NCBI GenBank assembly: GCA_003550305.1
Contig: QKYT01000050.1
Span: forward strand, 289,277-312,244
Length of the DNA stretch: 22,968 bases
Source: Glomus cerebriforme
Lineage: Eukaryota > Glomeromycota > Glomeromycetes > Glomerales > Glomeraceae
Direction: 5' to 3'
In this document: one piece after another, positions 1-8,776 of the stretch
How positions within the stretch are numbered: position 1 is the first letter of the stretch
How the letters are laid out: each line of letters starts with the position of its first letter
Made by a program: the position numbers and the translations under genes
The notes under the pieces: model-generated
The model's input: only the letters and a program-made list of their open reading frames with translations
The model's database searches: none
What the model was told of the DNA's origin: nothing

Positions 1-250
1 TTCATTAATTAAATTTATTACATTAGATTAAAAAATTTTAAGAATTGCATTAATTAAATTTATTATATTAGAATCAAAACTGATTTATTAAATTACAAAT
101 ACTTTAATTATGTAGAATGTTATTGTTCATCAGTTCATGTATTAAATATTATAATGAATTTTAAAACTAAAAACCAAATCATATTTTAATTTTCAAATCA
201 AATTTATAAGATAAACAAATGGCAGCAATAGTACTTTATAATCCACTGGT
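1..250. repeat. AT-rich intergenic sequence with a 47-bp-period duplication
   Basis: There is no coding signal. A block of about 27 bp beginning cattaattaaatttatta occurs at about 2-27 and again at about 49-74, a period near 47 bp. The rest is A/T-rich spacer. Confidence 0.5.
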
Positions 251-583
251 ACCAGCAGCATTTTAATGAACAATAATACTGCTAAACAATTAATTGCAGA
301 AAGAAGAATCCTATATTAGCAATTTGAAAGAATTGCAAATCATCATTATGACAATATCTGAATATTAGTAGCAAATAGGATGTTCACTGCAACTGGCTTT
401 ATAGTGATACTCAAACAATGCTATACAAAATAAAACGCTCTCAAAAGAGATTATGAAAACTTTATAAAAATAATAAATAATAATAAGAAAGAATTTTCTC
501 TTACAAGCCCTAATAGTTTTAATTAAGCATATTTTGATGATATGAATGATAAATTTTGGCTGCAGACTGGTAATTATTATTAA
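251..583 (+). pseudogene. Myb/SANT-like DNA-binding domain relic
   Basis: A single frame from 251 to 583 reads as a Myb/SANT-like DNA-binding domain of the kind found in transposon-related and expanded fungal families. Recognisable stretches in order are KQLIAERR, QFERIANHH, LVANRMF, KQCYTK and NALKRDYENF, then a short tail ending in KFWLQTGNYY. The frame never shifts but holds four internal stops: TAG at 317, TGA at 359, TAA at 431 and TAA at 524. The stops at 359 and 431 sit where this domain normally has tryptophan, and the one at 317 precedes QFER where a glutamine would fit, so C-to-T or G-to-A changes would explain them. A second stretch at about 676-840 (+) reads like a charged coding tail with two stops and may be a further exon. 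No start codon is evident. Family assignment is from motif memory; that the copy is dead is seen directly. Confidence 0.6.
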
Positions 584-2269
584 GTATCATTAAATTTTAT
601 TTAGGCAATTTATTTACATTTTTTATTGGATTTTAGATTTGTTTAGATGAGAGTATAAACATCAAAATACTATACATGATCACTATCGATATAAATATTG
701 GTATAGGTCATGATTTCTGAGAAAAGAAAGAAGGGAAAGGAGATCCCATTCTTAGGATTGATTAAGAAGTAGAGATGGTAGAAGAAAAGATAAATAGAAA
801 GATACTAGATTCTGATGTAAAAGATATTATAGATATTAAAATTTTTATTTTTATTTTATTATATTATAATTATATTTTATTATTTATCAATTATCATTAT
901 TATATTATTTTAATTTTGACAATAAAAAAATGAAATTATTTACTAAATATTATGATAATACAAGCAATTATTCTATCTCAAGCAATCATTTTTCTGCATT
1001 TATTATATTATATAAATATATTTATAATCAAAGGCCCAGTGCCTTATAAATTAGTTTAAATGCTGAAACTCTAATTAAAATATATAAAAAGTATTGCTAA
1101 AATGCTGAAACAGTTTTGGTAAGTTTTGGCAGTTTTGCAATTTTGATAGGTTTTGCAGTTTTGTTATTTCTTGATAATTTCACAAAATTAATTTTGGCAG
1201 TCTTATATATGCCATTCTGCCAAAACCTTCTAGTTTTGGCAAGCAACCTTAACAATATCACATATTTTATAATTTTCCATTTCTAATATATTTTTGTGAT
1301 TAAAAAATAAAAAAGCAAAAATAAAAAGTTTTCATTTAAAATTTTAAAATTGGCATTTATAATTATGCGCAGTATATATTATAAATATATTAAGATGTTT
1401 TATTTATCTAAATATACTAATGAGGAAATAATTATCTATCTTTTGTATATAATTGTATACATGTGAATAAATTAGGTTATACTATTTTAGTATTTATTAA
1501 TTCAAATTTATATATTATGTGGATTTATTTTACTTATGCCATTTAAAATTGCATTTTTTGGCAATATGAGTTTCAGGATTTTAACCTGTTACAATAAGAA
1601 GTATTTTGTTTAATTGTTTAAAAAATGTAATAACAATTTAAAGGCACATTTAATAATGATATATTACTATCAATTTTCGTATTATCATAATAAATGGTAA
1701 TATCAAAATTAATAAAAAAATGGAACACTTGNCTAACTAAATATAGTATATAATAAAGTGTAATATTAAATAAAATAGAGCAATATAATAAATAGATAGA
1801 ACAGAAATATAGCGTGTAAAATAAAATAAAGGATGTGAGAATTTATGAAAGATCGACAATAAGTTTTATTAATTAAATCGAATAGCAAAATAAAGTGTAT
1901 ATGTAACAAAATTAAAGTAATATAAAATAAAAGTTTATCAAGAAATTAAGCAATAGTTTATTTATTAATTACATAACAATACATAGCACAACTTAATTAA
2001 TTAACTAAACTAATCTGTAAGTAAATAATATATATATAATTAAAAAATCCCAAAATCTAATTTTGGGTAGTATTAAAGCTTAATAATGACAAATTAATAT
2101 AGAGCAACTAAAGAAATTACTGCACAGGAATTTTGTCTGTCAGGATTTTGATCCTATCAGAATTTTGAATTTGTCAGGATTTTGGATTTCAGAATTTTAA
2201 GTTTTGGAATTTTAGCCTGTCAGAATTTGAGTTTTGGAATTTCAGACCATACCCATATAGTTGGCTTTA
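584..2269. other. AT-rich intergenic region with TTTTGG-type simple repeats
   Basis: No gene is supported apart from the possible continuation of the upstream relic at about 676-840. At 1107-1250 there are repeated TTTTGGCAG and TTTTGCAG motifs. One forms an inverted pair: TTTTGGCAG near 1192 faces CTGCCAAAA near 1216. At 2130-2260 there is an irregular array of CAGGATTTTG and CAGAATTTTG units, similar in style to the arms of the inverted repeat at 11.9/14.4 kb. An ambiguous base lies at 1732. Confidence 0.5.
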
Positions 2270-2520
2270 TGTCTGACAATCTCAAAATTATGAAGTCTTC
2301 AGCCTTTCAAAACATATGCTTTTGTTATTACTATTAACTTATAAAGTAAATTCTGTATTATGTGTAAACATTCTTTCACATTCTTTCACATTTGTTTAGA
2401 GAAAAATAAAGAAACTTGGTTAGTATATATATTTTTCAAAAATTAATATATTGCATAGACTTGTCTTGTGATTTACTTATTTTATCATATGAAGTACATG
2501 CATTGTGGCTTAGCAAATTC
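2270..2520 (-). repeat. Partial third copy of the cassette leader (blocks A and B)
   Basis: Read on the minus strand, this contains gccacaatgcatgt (about 2498-2515) and, downstream, caaaagcatatgttttgaaa with ggctgaagact (about 2285-2318). The same two blocks occur in the same order in the leaders of the two CRN/SAM-REase cassettes (5187-5430 + and 20741-20880 -). Nothing resembling the CRN or SAM-REase coding parts follows on this strand, so it is a truncated copy or an independently dispersed leader/promoter repeat. Confidence 0.55.
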
Positions 2521-2534
2521 TTTCAAGGTGGTGA

Positions 2535-2790
2535 TCACTGCTCTGGACTGGATAAATTTTGTACAAAATTATTATCACTATCTGAATCAGACCATTCTAT
2601 CTTAATATTCTGATTAAGCTTTTCTATTACTTTTCTGCTAATACTACTATAGCACTCTAAGCCAAGATATTTTAGATTATAACATGAATGAGCAATTTCT
2701 CTGATTGCTGAATTACCAATCATACTATTATTACCAAGATCTAGATATTTGAGTTTAGGACATGAATAAGCAATGGCACTTAATATAAAG
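2535..2790 (-). pseudogene. C-terminal fragment of an F-box/LRR-type protein
   Basis: An open minus-strand frame runs from about 2787 to the stop at 2535. It carries two leucine-rich repeats of the AMN1/F-box cysteine-containing class: AYSCPKLKYLDLG, then IREIAHSCYNLKYLGLE, followed by an acidic serine/aspartate-rich tail ending in SSPEQ. Such proteins are usually several hundred residues long with many repeats and an N-terminal F-box, so this is only the last part. An in-frame stop is met at about 2815 on the 5' side. It may be the last exon of a longer gene or a relic. The remaining codons show no stop or shift. Confidence 0.55.
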
Positions 2791-2947
2791 TATACACGAA
2801 TCTTAAATTTATTATTTTATGTACTACAGAACTTTAAATAGAAATTTTATTTTATAATAAAGTGTACAAATTAAGTTTAATCAAAGTTATAACAATGTAT
2901 GACAAAGTTTATTAATAAATTCAATAGAAAAAAAACTATTTTAAAAG

Positions 2948-3142
2948 TTATTCATTATCATTAGAATTATTTTTTCTTGCTCGCATGATTTTTTCTGCTT
3001 CTTTAATAGATTGCTCAAGTTCACAAGATTTTTCAATAAAATGAGAATATGTTGCATATTGAAGATCTCCCAACTTTATCATTTTTTCTAACCAGTGAGA
3101 AATACCATGATAGTATATATGTTTACCATTTATAACCGTATA
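2948..3142 (-). pseudogene. C-terminal coding fragment, helical, unknown family
   Basis: A clean minus-strand frame of about 64 codons ends at the stop at 2948-2950 and opens after a TGA at 3143-3145. The product contains GKHIYYHGISHWLEK, then a charged helical segment with HFIEKSCELEQSIKEAEK and a polar tail ending in NSNDNE. Charge pattern and codon use look like real protein, probably a coiled-coil or helical C-terminus. No start codon is present and the sequence on the 5' side changes character toward the GC-richer island, so this is probably a truncated gene end or a last exon. I do not recognise the family. Confidence 0.45.
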
Positions 3143-3348
3143 TCATATGTATTTATCTTTATGTTATGTAAAGCTAATAACTGTACCATCATACATACCA
3201 TACAATACAGCGTCAACCATACCTACATGTTTGCAAACTACCTCAATACAACTATTACTGCGGAAATCGGCAAATCTTACCGCAGAAATGAAGTCGCCAA
3301 TGAGCTTTCTTTACGTGTATCAGAAAACATGATCACGTAATGGATTTA

Positions 3349-4667
3349 TAAGCTTCATTTGAATATTTGTTTGAAAAACATACTTTCGAGATTGTTGCAA
3401 ATATGATTTCAAAACTAGAAGGTCCAGAAGAATTAGAAAGCCCTTATTTCAAAATACAAAGCACCCTCGAACCACATAATCTCGTTGAGACGTCTAAAAG
3501 AATTTTACAAGCAGTGAATACACCTAAATTAACCTATTCTTACTGTTTAGAAGTGCTATTTGAGGACGACATAGCCTTCTTTACCCTGTCTTAACCCTGT
3601 TTTGTGGTTCGATGTGTACTTGAGAAAAAAAGATCTAGAGGCTTCCGCTAGGATTGCGAGAACATACGTCACCAATACCCGGTTAACCGTATCTTATGAA
3701 AATGATAAAATTGCACCCTTTGAAGTAGAATACAGTGAAACTGTTAAAAATCCGGCATTTACATTATGCAAATATGGAAAGAACTGTGGTGATCGTAGTT
3801 AAGTTTCTCTTTACAGACTCAATCTATTTGAAATATCAGTACCCCTACGGCGTTTCCCGCAGATATATAGATTCGTTAACTAATATAGATAATTCTTTAG
3901 ACCGTGATCATTCAGAAGTCTTCTGTAAAGGTACTTCAAAACCTCGATATTGTTTGCAATTTCTACGTTCTTGACGATCTTGTGGTATGGGAACGAGAAA
4001 AATATTACATAATGTACCGACGTGAACCTATTCGTGGCTTATTATTTGTTCCGCGCCCTGATGATGACGAGAAAAATAATTTTAACCATTTTGACAACAC
4101 GACATTGATCAAAAATCAATTATTCTGGCAGGATTTGTTGAAAGAAAGAGAACATTTGGGATTTAATTCGATTTCGCTCAATTATGGCATGTGGGAAACC
4201 AAGCAAGCAAGATCAGAGGACAAATATATACAAAATTGTCATGGCCATGTTCATCTTAACTTTGATGATATAGGTTGGGAGGATTTAAAAACTAAGATTT
4301 CTGAGGATTCTGGTTTTACTTCATTATCCGTTCGATGTATGAGATTGATATTAAACGCTCGAAATTTTCCTAGTTTAGGAGGGTTTAGGCTATAAGGCGA
4401 AACTAGTTTAGGAATTCGTCAGAGGGTTTAGCCCGAATCATTACAAACAATCTTCTTAAAAACTGTCTTGAACTAGAACGTTTTCGGTTACAAATAGCCG
4501 AACCACAGTTGATGGTAGAAAGTTCAACCAAGCTTGCAGGAAAGTTGGATAATGTCGTTACAGCTCTTTCCGAAACCAATTCGGTTCTTTTTGAAACCAA
4601 TTCGGCTCTATCTAAGCTTGTTGATTTGTTGACGCCAAAAGAACATAGTAATGCAAAAAACGACTAG
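3349..4667 (+). pseudogene. Broken gene with a HIT-like HxHxH motif and helical C-terminus
   Basis: The coding signal continues through four changes of frame: 3349-3594 (frame 1, contains KLEGPEELESPYFKIQS), about 3602-3790 (frame 2, LWFDVYLRKKDLEASARI), about 3780-3960 (frame 3), about 3950-4395 (frame 1), and about 4420-4667 (frame 3). The fourth piece contains REPIRGLLFVPRPDDDEKN and, at 4240-4263, HGHVHLNF, which fits the HxHxHxx signature of histidine-triad nucleotide-binding proteins. The last piece is a helical leucine-rich tail with repeated ETNS units (LSETNSVLFETNSALSKL). No good splice sites account for the shifts and no in-frame ATG opens the first piece, so I call it a pseudogene. 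At the 4395/4420 break a near-direct repeat (cctagtttaggagggtttag and ctagtttaggaattcgtcag) suggests a small duplication or slippage. HIT assignment is tentative; the family is otherwise unknown to me. Confidence 0.5.
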
Positions 4668-4977
4668 TGTGATTTGCAAAGGTTTACCATTTTCAAATAT
4701 GATTTTTGCTCTTTCTTTTCTATCGGTTATATTTTTTTCATCTAACCCTTTCTCTGTACTTTGAAGGCTACCACATGTATATTCTATATGAAGAATCCTC
4801 AAAAAAAATATCACATAATAATACGTAGCAATATTAATATAAAGATATCATTAGTGTATAGCATTTTAATTGTTTATTATACCAACTAGTGACTATTACA
4901 TAAACTAATAAAAATCCTGTGCATAATAGGACCAAATATATTAACATGAAACTTAATTATTATTTTAACGATGAGAA
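4668..4977. other. Intergenic, no gene recognised
   Basis: Sequence downstream of the HIT-like pseudogene. A 68-codon minus-strand frame crosses it but has no protein-like composition and overlaps the end of the real coding signal, so I do not call it. Confidence 0.4.
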
Positions 4978-5062
4978 AGCTGGTCACATGAAATGATGCG
5001 ACATAAAACATATATTAACGCTTAATCCTTTCACAGAAATATTTTTTTATTTCACTCCGGCA
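4978..5062 (+). promoter_or_regulatory. Third copy of the SAM-REase promoter element
   Basis: The order ggtcacatg, then tgcgacataaaa, then cagaaatattttttta, then ttcactccgg parallels 6116-6192 (+) in front of the SAM-REase gene and 20092-19998 (-) in front of its paralog. No SAM-like coding sequence follows here; instead the A block of the cassette leader begins about 125 bp downstream. It is either a core promoter shared by several genes or the scar of a deleted gene. Confidence 0.55.
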
Positions 5063-5339
5063 ACCTAATTCAATACATCTATAGCTGTAAACAGACAATC
5101 ACCAACTCAAGGTCGATAGAATACTAACCGATCAGCAGAATGGTACTCTACCGATCTAACTAGTCCGGAGCAGTGATGTCAGCTCGGTTGCTGGGCCACA
5201 AGAATGTGCCAGTTGTGGGGACCTTCTTATTTGTTGCCTTCTGTGCGACAAAAAAATAGGTGGATCATGCGAAGCGCCTTCAGGTTTGTGCGACATATTA
5301 ATTTCATATCTTCGAGACCTTTTCTGATACTTTGGTATA

Positions 5340-5640
5340 ATTATCCTTTTTCGAATATAATGAGAAAAAAGTGGTGAATAGTGACAACAAAAGCATATGT
5401 TATGAAAGGCTGAGGACTCGGCAATTTCGAGATAAACAAGAGCTAGCTATCTTTGCGTCTTGCGGGTAGATCTACATGTGAAAAGGTATGAAGATTCCAC
5501 CCTCCCTCGAAATAGATTTTTCGGGAGAATAGTCAAACCAATAAGGCTGATCTTTTTTCGAATCTAATGAGAAAAAAGGGATATAAAGCATGTAGTGGTA
5601 TGTGGAAGTTCAGCCAACTTTCCCGCAAAAATAATTGAAG
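5340..5640 (+). promoter_or_regulatory. Conserved leader of the CRN header gene
   Basis: Blocks B (5373-5434), C (5458-5499) and D (5580-5632) are conserved with 20593-20775 (-) although the intervening bases are not. Block B contains the palindromic hexamer CATATG and is also conserved at 2270-2340 (-). The blocks lie immediately 5' of the CRN header ATG (5717), so a promoter or 5'-UTR role is the simplest reading. A transcribed but untranslated exon is possible. Confidence 0.5.
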
Positions 5641-5716
5641 ATGTATATGCCAGAAGTTATGTTTACTGCAAGCGAAAATTTCTCACAATGGGCTCTTGAA
5701 TTTCAGAAAACGAAAT

Positions 5717-6031
5717 ATGGCCAATATTACTCTCAACTGCCTTATAATTCCCACCGGTGGCTTCACTGGAATTCCACACAATAATGCTAATCTAACGGCA
5801 ATTCCCCTTGGAAATACGGTCAGAAATCTTCACGCTCAGATTCAGCAAAAGTTACCTCACCAATTCAGAAATGTCCCATTTTATCTTCGCGCATTCCGCC
5901 CTGGGCCTGTAAGTACGTTGCTATGCGACAAGGAGGATTGATTTCTAATTATTTTGATGAGAATCTCACCGCGGGCGTTTACCATGTTCTTATAGAGGAG
6001 GATGTATATAATTATTATAACTTGTAAAGCG
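5717..6031 (+). pseudogene. Crinkler (CRN)-type header domain, header only, one frame break
   Basis: Starts at ATG 5717 with MANITLNCLIIP, the beta-strand opening typical of the ubiquitin-like CRN header. A helix follows (VRNLHAQIQQKL), then YLRAFRPGP, and the reading runs to a stop at 5939-5941. The rest of the domain continues in another frame from about 5935: LISNYFDENL, then VYHVLIEEDVY, matching the position where CRN headers end in the IHVLV-type strand, then a stop at about 6029. A GTAAGT sits at about 5910 near the break, but no acceptor at a normal distance restores the frame, so an indel is likelier. In known Crinklers the header is followed by a C-terminal effector domain; here only poly(A)-like sequence follows. 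The copy-2 paralog (20231-20489, -) has the same header-only length. CRN headers are associated with delivery or nuclear targeting of effectors in oomycetes and fungi. Confidence 0.6.
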
Positions 6032-6079
6032 AAATATTTATGTATTGTAAGCCGGGTTCCGGCAACGATTTGTTCCACA

Positions 6080-6085
6080 AATAAA
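6080..6085 (+). terminator. Poly(A) signal AATAAA of the CRN header gene
   Basis: AATAAAGTAT lies about 50 bp past the header stop. The same AATAAAGTAT occurs behind the copy-2 header (20145-20154, -), so it is conserved between copies and separates the header gene from the SAM-REase promoter. Confidence 0.5.
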
Positions 6086-6115
6086 GTATTATTTTATCGG
6101 ATGTATATGAGAAAT

Positions 6116-6244
6116 GGGTCACGTGCAATGCCTGTGCGACATAAAAACCTATATTCCGAACAGAAATAAATTTTTTACTCTCACTCCGGAACATAACACT
6201 ATTTTTTTTGTCCGAGCCAAATATAACTATAAAAACGTAACGTC
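6116..6244 (+). promoter_or_regulatory. SAM-REase gene promoter/5' UTR with CACGTG
   Basis: Elements in order: CACGTG at 6120-6125, tgcgacataaaa, a cagaaataa/T-run/ctcactccgg block (6159-6190), cataacactatttttt, and ctataaaaacgtaac directly before the ATG. All but the exact CACGTG are kept in copy 2 (19964-20092, -), where the first element reads cacctg. The TATAAAA lies only about 10 bp from the ATG, too near for a TATA box serving this start, so its conservation may reflect a 5'-UTR role or a start element. Confidence 0.55.
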
Positions 6245-7285
6245 ATGTCAGACACTTCCGGAAATGAGACGGTCACGTTGGCGGACGATGTTAAAAAAAA
6301 TGTCACCGCCAAGCTTATCGAATTTTTGTGGGAACAGGGATTAGGTCTTGACGAGGACGACGAAAAAATTATTCGCAATGAAAAAATAGCTGGCCGTGAT
6401 TTTCTCAAAATGACCAAGCAAGATTTCAGAGATATAAATATGAAGGCTTAAGGCTTGCGGACTTCGCTAAGGAGTGTAAGGATAAAAAATTAAAAGCGTT
6501 CTCGTCGTACAAGAGTTTGAAAGAAGTGACTCTAATGGTACGGACACCATCCCACTATTTTCTCTACAAACCTATGAAATTAAAGACTCCAACAAGCACT
6601 TCGAGCATTGTGTGGAGAATATTATATTCAGGATGAAACATTACGGGTCGTTAGTTTTGGATAGTTTGGAATCTATGCGTAATGAATACGTTTCAACCAT
6701 GATACTTCATATCGCAGGAGACGCCACAGGTAAGGAATTCAGCATGAAACCTGAATACGAAATAATTGGTGATGAATGTTGCGGGCGAGTTGATTATGCA
6801 ATCAAGGTATGTGAATTTCTAGTTTACCATAGCTAAAAAATATACTCGTGAGTTGATTTTTTTTTCTTATAATATTTGAGGAGGCCGAGAACCTTCTTTG
6901 TGTCACAGAAGACAAGATCCAGCGTAGTATACTCGAAGGCTTCGCCCAAAACATCAAGAGTTCGTACGAAATGAACAAGAAAAAACGAAAACGGTCCGAC
7001 GATGATGATTTCGACTATCTCTATGGTGTCGTGACTTCAGATAGGGATTGGCATTTTTTGCTTTATTCCCCGGGTGAAATTTTACAGGCGAGTGAAGTTC
7101 CCATAACTATCGAATTTAACAAGAAGGCCTTGAATAAAGAATCCGAAGAATATAAATCACTACGTAATGGTGTGAAAAAAGTGTTTGCCGTAGTAGTAGG
7201 TTTATTAAAGGATAGGGCATGTGCGGAAGATGATCCTCCCTCAAAGAAAAAGGCTAGAATAGAGGAATATCGTTCGAAAAAATAA
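6245..7285 (+). pseudogene. SAM-domain + PD-(D/E)XK-like (REase) protein, two exons, two frame breaks
   Basis: ATG 6245 opens MSDTSGNE and a SAM-like domain: KLIEFLWEQGLGLDEDD, then KIAGRDFLKMTKQDF. The frame fails at a TAA (6449-6451); the signal resumes from about 6448 in frame 1 (RLADFAKECKDKKLKAF). It shifts again near 6527 to frame 3 (DSNGTDTIPLF, HYGSLVLDSLESMRNEYV, EFSMKPEYEIIG, GRVDYAIK). At both breaks a few residues are missing compared with copy 2, suggesting small deletions. A GT-AG intron (about 6807-6880) then leads to frame 2: LLCVTEDK, GFAQNIK, a basic KKKRKR run, FDYLYGVVTSDRDWHFLLY, VVVGLLKDR and a basic end. VDYA (Asp at 6792), the TEDK E-x-K (6908-6916) and GFAQ fit motifs of the REase-like nuclease domains reported in Crinkler-class effectors. 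The basic runs suggest nuclear targeting. The SAM part would mediate protein-protein contact. The catalytic-type residues survive, but frame breaks make it a likely pseudogene unless they are assembly errors. Confidence 0.7.
6807..6880 (+). other. Spliceosomal intron inside the SAM-REase gene
   Basis: GTATGT at 6807 follows codon AAG of VDYAIK, and the acceptor is ttgag at 6880 (or 6883, equally in frame). Length is about 74-77 nt, with a T-run near the 3' end. Joining gives an uninterrupted E-x-K motif region. The paralog in copy 2 has no sequence at this point: its corresponding residues YTIK and ALKELIC are contiguous. Confidence 0.75.
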
Positions 7286-7377
7286 TCATGTATATTAGTC
7301 CATAGACATTAGCATAGAAACTTCGACATGTATCACATCCCGAATTGTATTTATTTTCTATACTAAGCGCTAATTTT

Positions 7378-7383
7378 AATAAA
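7378..7383 (+). terminator. Poly(A) signal AATAAA of the SAM-REase gene
   Basis: AATAAAGTATAT lies about 95 bp downstream of the TAA stop at 7283-7285, the usual distance for a 3' UTR. Confidence 0.45.
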
Positions 7384-7399
7384 GTATATTTTTATAACA

Positions 7400-7609
7400 T
7401 CCGGAAAAAACTATTTATCCGCTTGGAACTAAGGAGATGTGTATGCTAATCGCCGTGATTTGCAAGGAGGATTAACATAATGACGAAACGCAGTGCGTAA
7501 TTGCTAGTGAAAATCCGGGGAATTTCTCCTGTGAAATTTACAAGTGGTATAAAAATGGACCGGATGAATCATGCTGAAAAGAAGTATTTGCGAAGCAAGC
7601 ATAGCCAAT
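7400..7609 (+). promoter_or_regulatory. Probable promoter of the RING-finger gene (TATA at about 7548)
   Basis: TATAAAAA at about 7548-7555 lies about 55-60 bp before ATG 7610, a normal TATA-to-ATG distance for short 5' UTRs. No copy of this promoter was noticed elsewhere in the window. Confidence 0.4.
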
Positions 7610-8776
7610 ATGTCGGGTTTGGATCAAAGTTCATCTGAACCCTCTCTTTCAAATATTAGAAACCTTGGATACAATATCCTAAAAAATCTCGATGATGACC
7701 TTGTAAGATATAAAGAAATTTCGGATCTAGGGCCATGTTCCGAATGTACGAACAATATTTTGACGCCCTTTCAAGGCCTTTACTACACTCACTTGCGGAC
7801 ATGTGTCTCATAGACTCTGCATTGAGAAGAAGCTTTTACTTACCAAACCAGTCACATGTCCATTTCCCGATTGTGGAAAGAATGTTGATATTATGGATCC
7901 AAATTTTATTAGGAGCAAAGTGAATGATTCACCATCATCTCAATCAAGTGGAACTTCGGCCTTATGGACGAAAAGTTTCTCCTAACTTCACCAACAATAC
8001 CAGAAGATCCAATGGAGGGTGTCGAGGATGGATTATCGAAAGTCGTGTAACATGCGCTAAATGTGCTGAAGAAATCACTCTAGATTTCCCGAAAGACAGT
8101 CTTTTTATCCTGTAAGCATGCCGTGCATTATGATTGCATTGACAATCCACGCAAAAAGTGCCCTATCTGTCCAGCCGAAGATTTGGAAATGTTTCCAGTA
8201 GAACAGACTTCGAGTATCACGCATCAAAAACGTTCTAGAGAAGATAGTAACAATTCATCCGCATCAACCGAAAAATCGTCAAGTAAGAAGCAGAAGGCAT
8301 CTAACAAGGAGAGAGATTCCACTACGTTGAAAAAGCTTATTAAGGAGCTAAAGGATGATAGTATCAATCAAGAATTGACATTTGCCACCCAGTCACCCGA
8401 AGATAGTTATACTTATCTTTATAAAGAAATCGTTAATGCCGAAACTCAAAATGATACTGCTAGTCAAAATGTTTTAATTTGTTACTTCCAATTCGGAAAG
8501 AAGATATCCGAACGCCTGGATTATTATAAGAATGAAAAAAAGTATCGCGATCGCATGGCTCAGAATAAGGTAGATAAAGAAATTAAGGAGCAGTTGCCTG
8601 AGGAGGTTAATGATACTACTCGCTGGAAGCAAACAGAAAGAGCTCGAAAGATATATGATCTATTCTTCGAAATTGGTGTTGATAAGATACAACGGGTTAA
8701 ATCATTTTCGGCACTAACAATTTCGAAATTAAGTTGGGAAAAAATCGACTATATTGTAGATAGCTTTAGAGATTAG
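7610..8776 (+). pseudogene. Double RING-type zinc-finger protein, frame-broken
   Basis: ATG 7610 opens MSGLDQSSSEPSLSN and a helical part (NILKNLDDDLVRYKEISDL). A first RING-like cysteine/histidine set follows: PCSECTNN, then after a shift to frame 3 near 7780 LTCGHVSHRLC and TCPFPDCGKN. The signal moves to frame 2 near 7961, frame 1 near 8041 (VTCAKCAEEITLDFPKD) and frame 2 from 8111 (CKHAVHYDC, KKCPIC), giving a second C-x2-C ... C-x-H-x2-H-x2-C ... C-x2-C set. The C-terminal 217 residues (8123-8776) are uninterrupted: a serine/lysine-rich linker, then a helical domain with YTYLYKEIVNAE, YFQFGKKISERLDYY, KIYDLFFEIGVDKIQRV and SKLSWEKIDYI, which I associate with an expanded Rhizophagus family. 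RING sets usually bind zinc and act in ubiquitin ligation; that function is family inference. Four frame changes in 350 bp, beside an intact tail, point to young decay or assembly error. Confidence 0.6.

Larger units (their letters stand above)
5187..7285 (+). repeat. Inverted segmental duplication, copy 1 (CRN header + SAM-REase cassette)
   Basis: This block is collinear with 18910-20880 on the opposite strand. Shared landmarks in order are: gggccacaagaatgtg (5194); caaaagcatatgttatgaaa (5388); tctacatgtgaaaagg (5471); gatataaagcatgt with gaagttcagccaacttt (5580-5622); a CRN header domain; AATAAAGTAT (6080); the promoter with cagaaataa...ctcactccgg (6159-6190); and a SAM + REase-like gene. 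Coding parts align at protein level, while spacers have diverged strongly, so the duplication is old. Copy 1 also has an internal direct repeat, ttcgaatataatgagaaaaa (5350) and ttcgaatctaatgagaaaaa (5558), that I do not see in copy 2. Confidence 0.75.

Noticed and set aside
3095..3340. 81-codon + ORF just before the HIT-like pseudogene
   Set aside because: The first half is low-complexity A/T sequence overlapping a minus-strand coding fragment; only its last ~25 residues look protein-like and no family is recognisable.
4403..4600. 65-codon minus-strand ORF
   Set aside because: It is the antisense shadow of the helical ETNS-containing C-terminus of the HIT-like pseudogene.
5085..5165. tRNA-like string on the minus strand (ttagatcggtagagtacc resembling an A box)
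   Set aside because: No acceptor stem pairing, no proper anticodon arm and only a poor B box; most of it is explained by two short accgatc direct repeats.
5160..5327. Short + frame with a cysteine-rich ECASCGDLLICC stretch
   Set aside because: It has no ATG, is about 50 codons, and overlaps leader block A, which is conserved at DNA level in copies that do not keep this frame.
5641..5787. Open frame from atgtatatgccagaag upstream of the CRN header
   Set aside because: It overlaps the CRN header start in another frame, and the aligned copy-2 leader has a stop in that frame; the CRN frame is the protein-like one.
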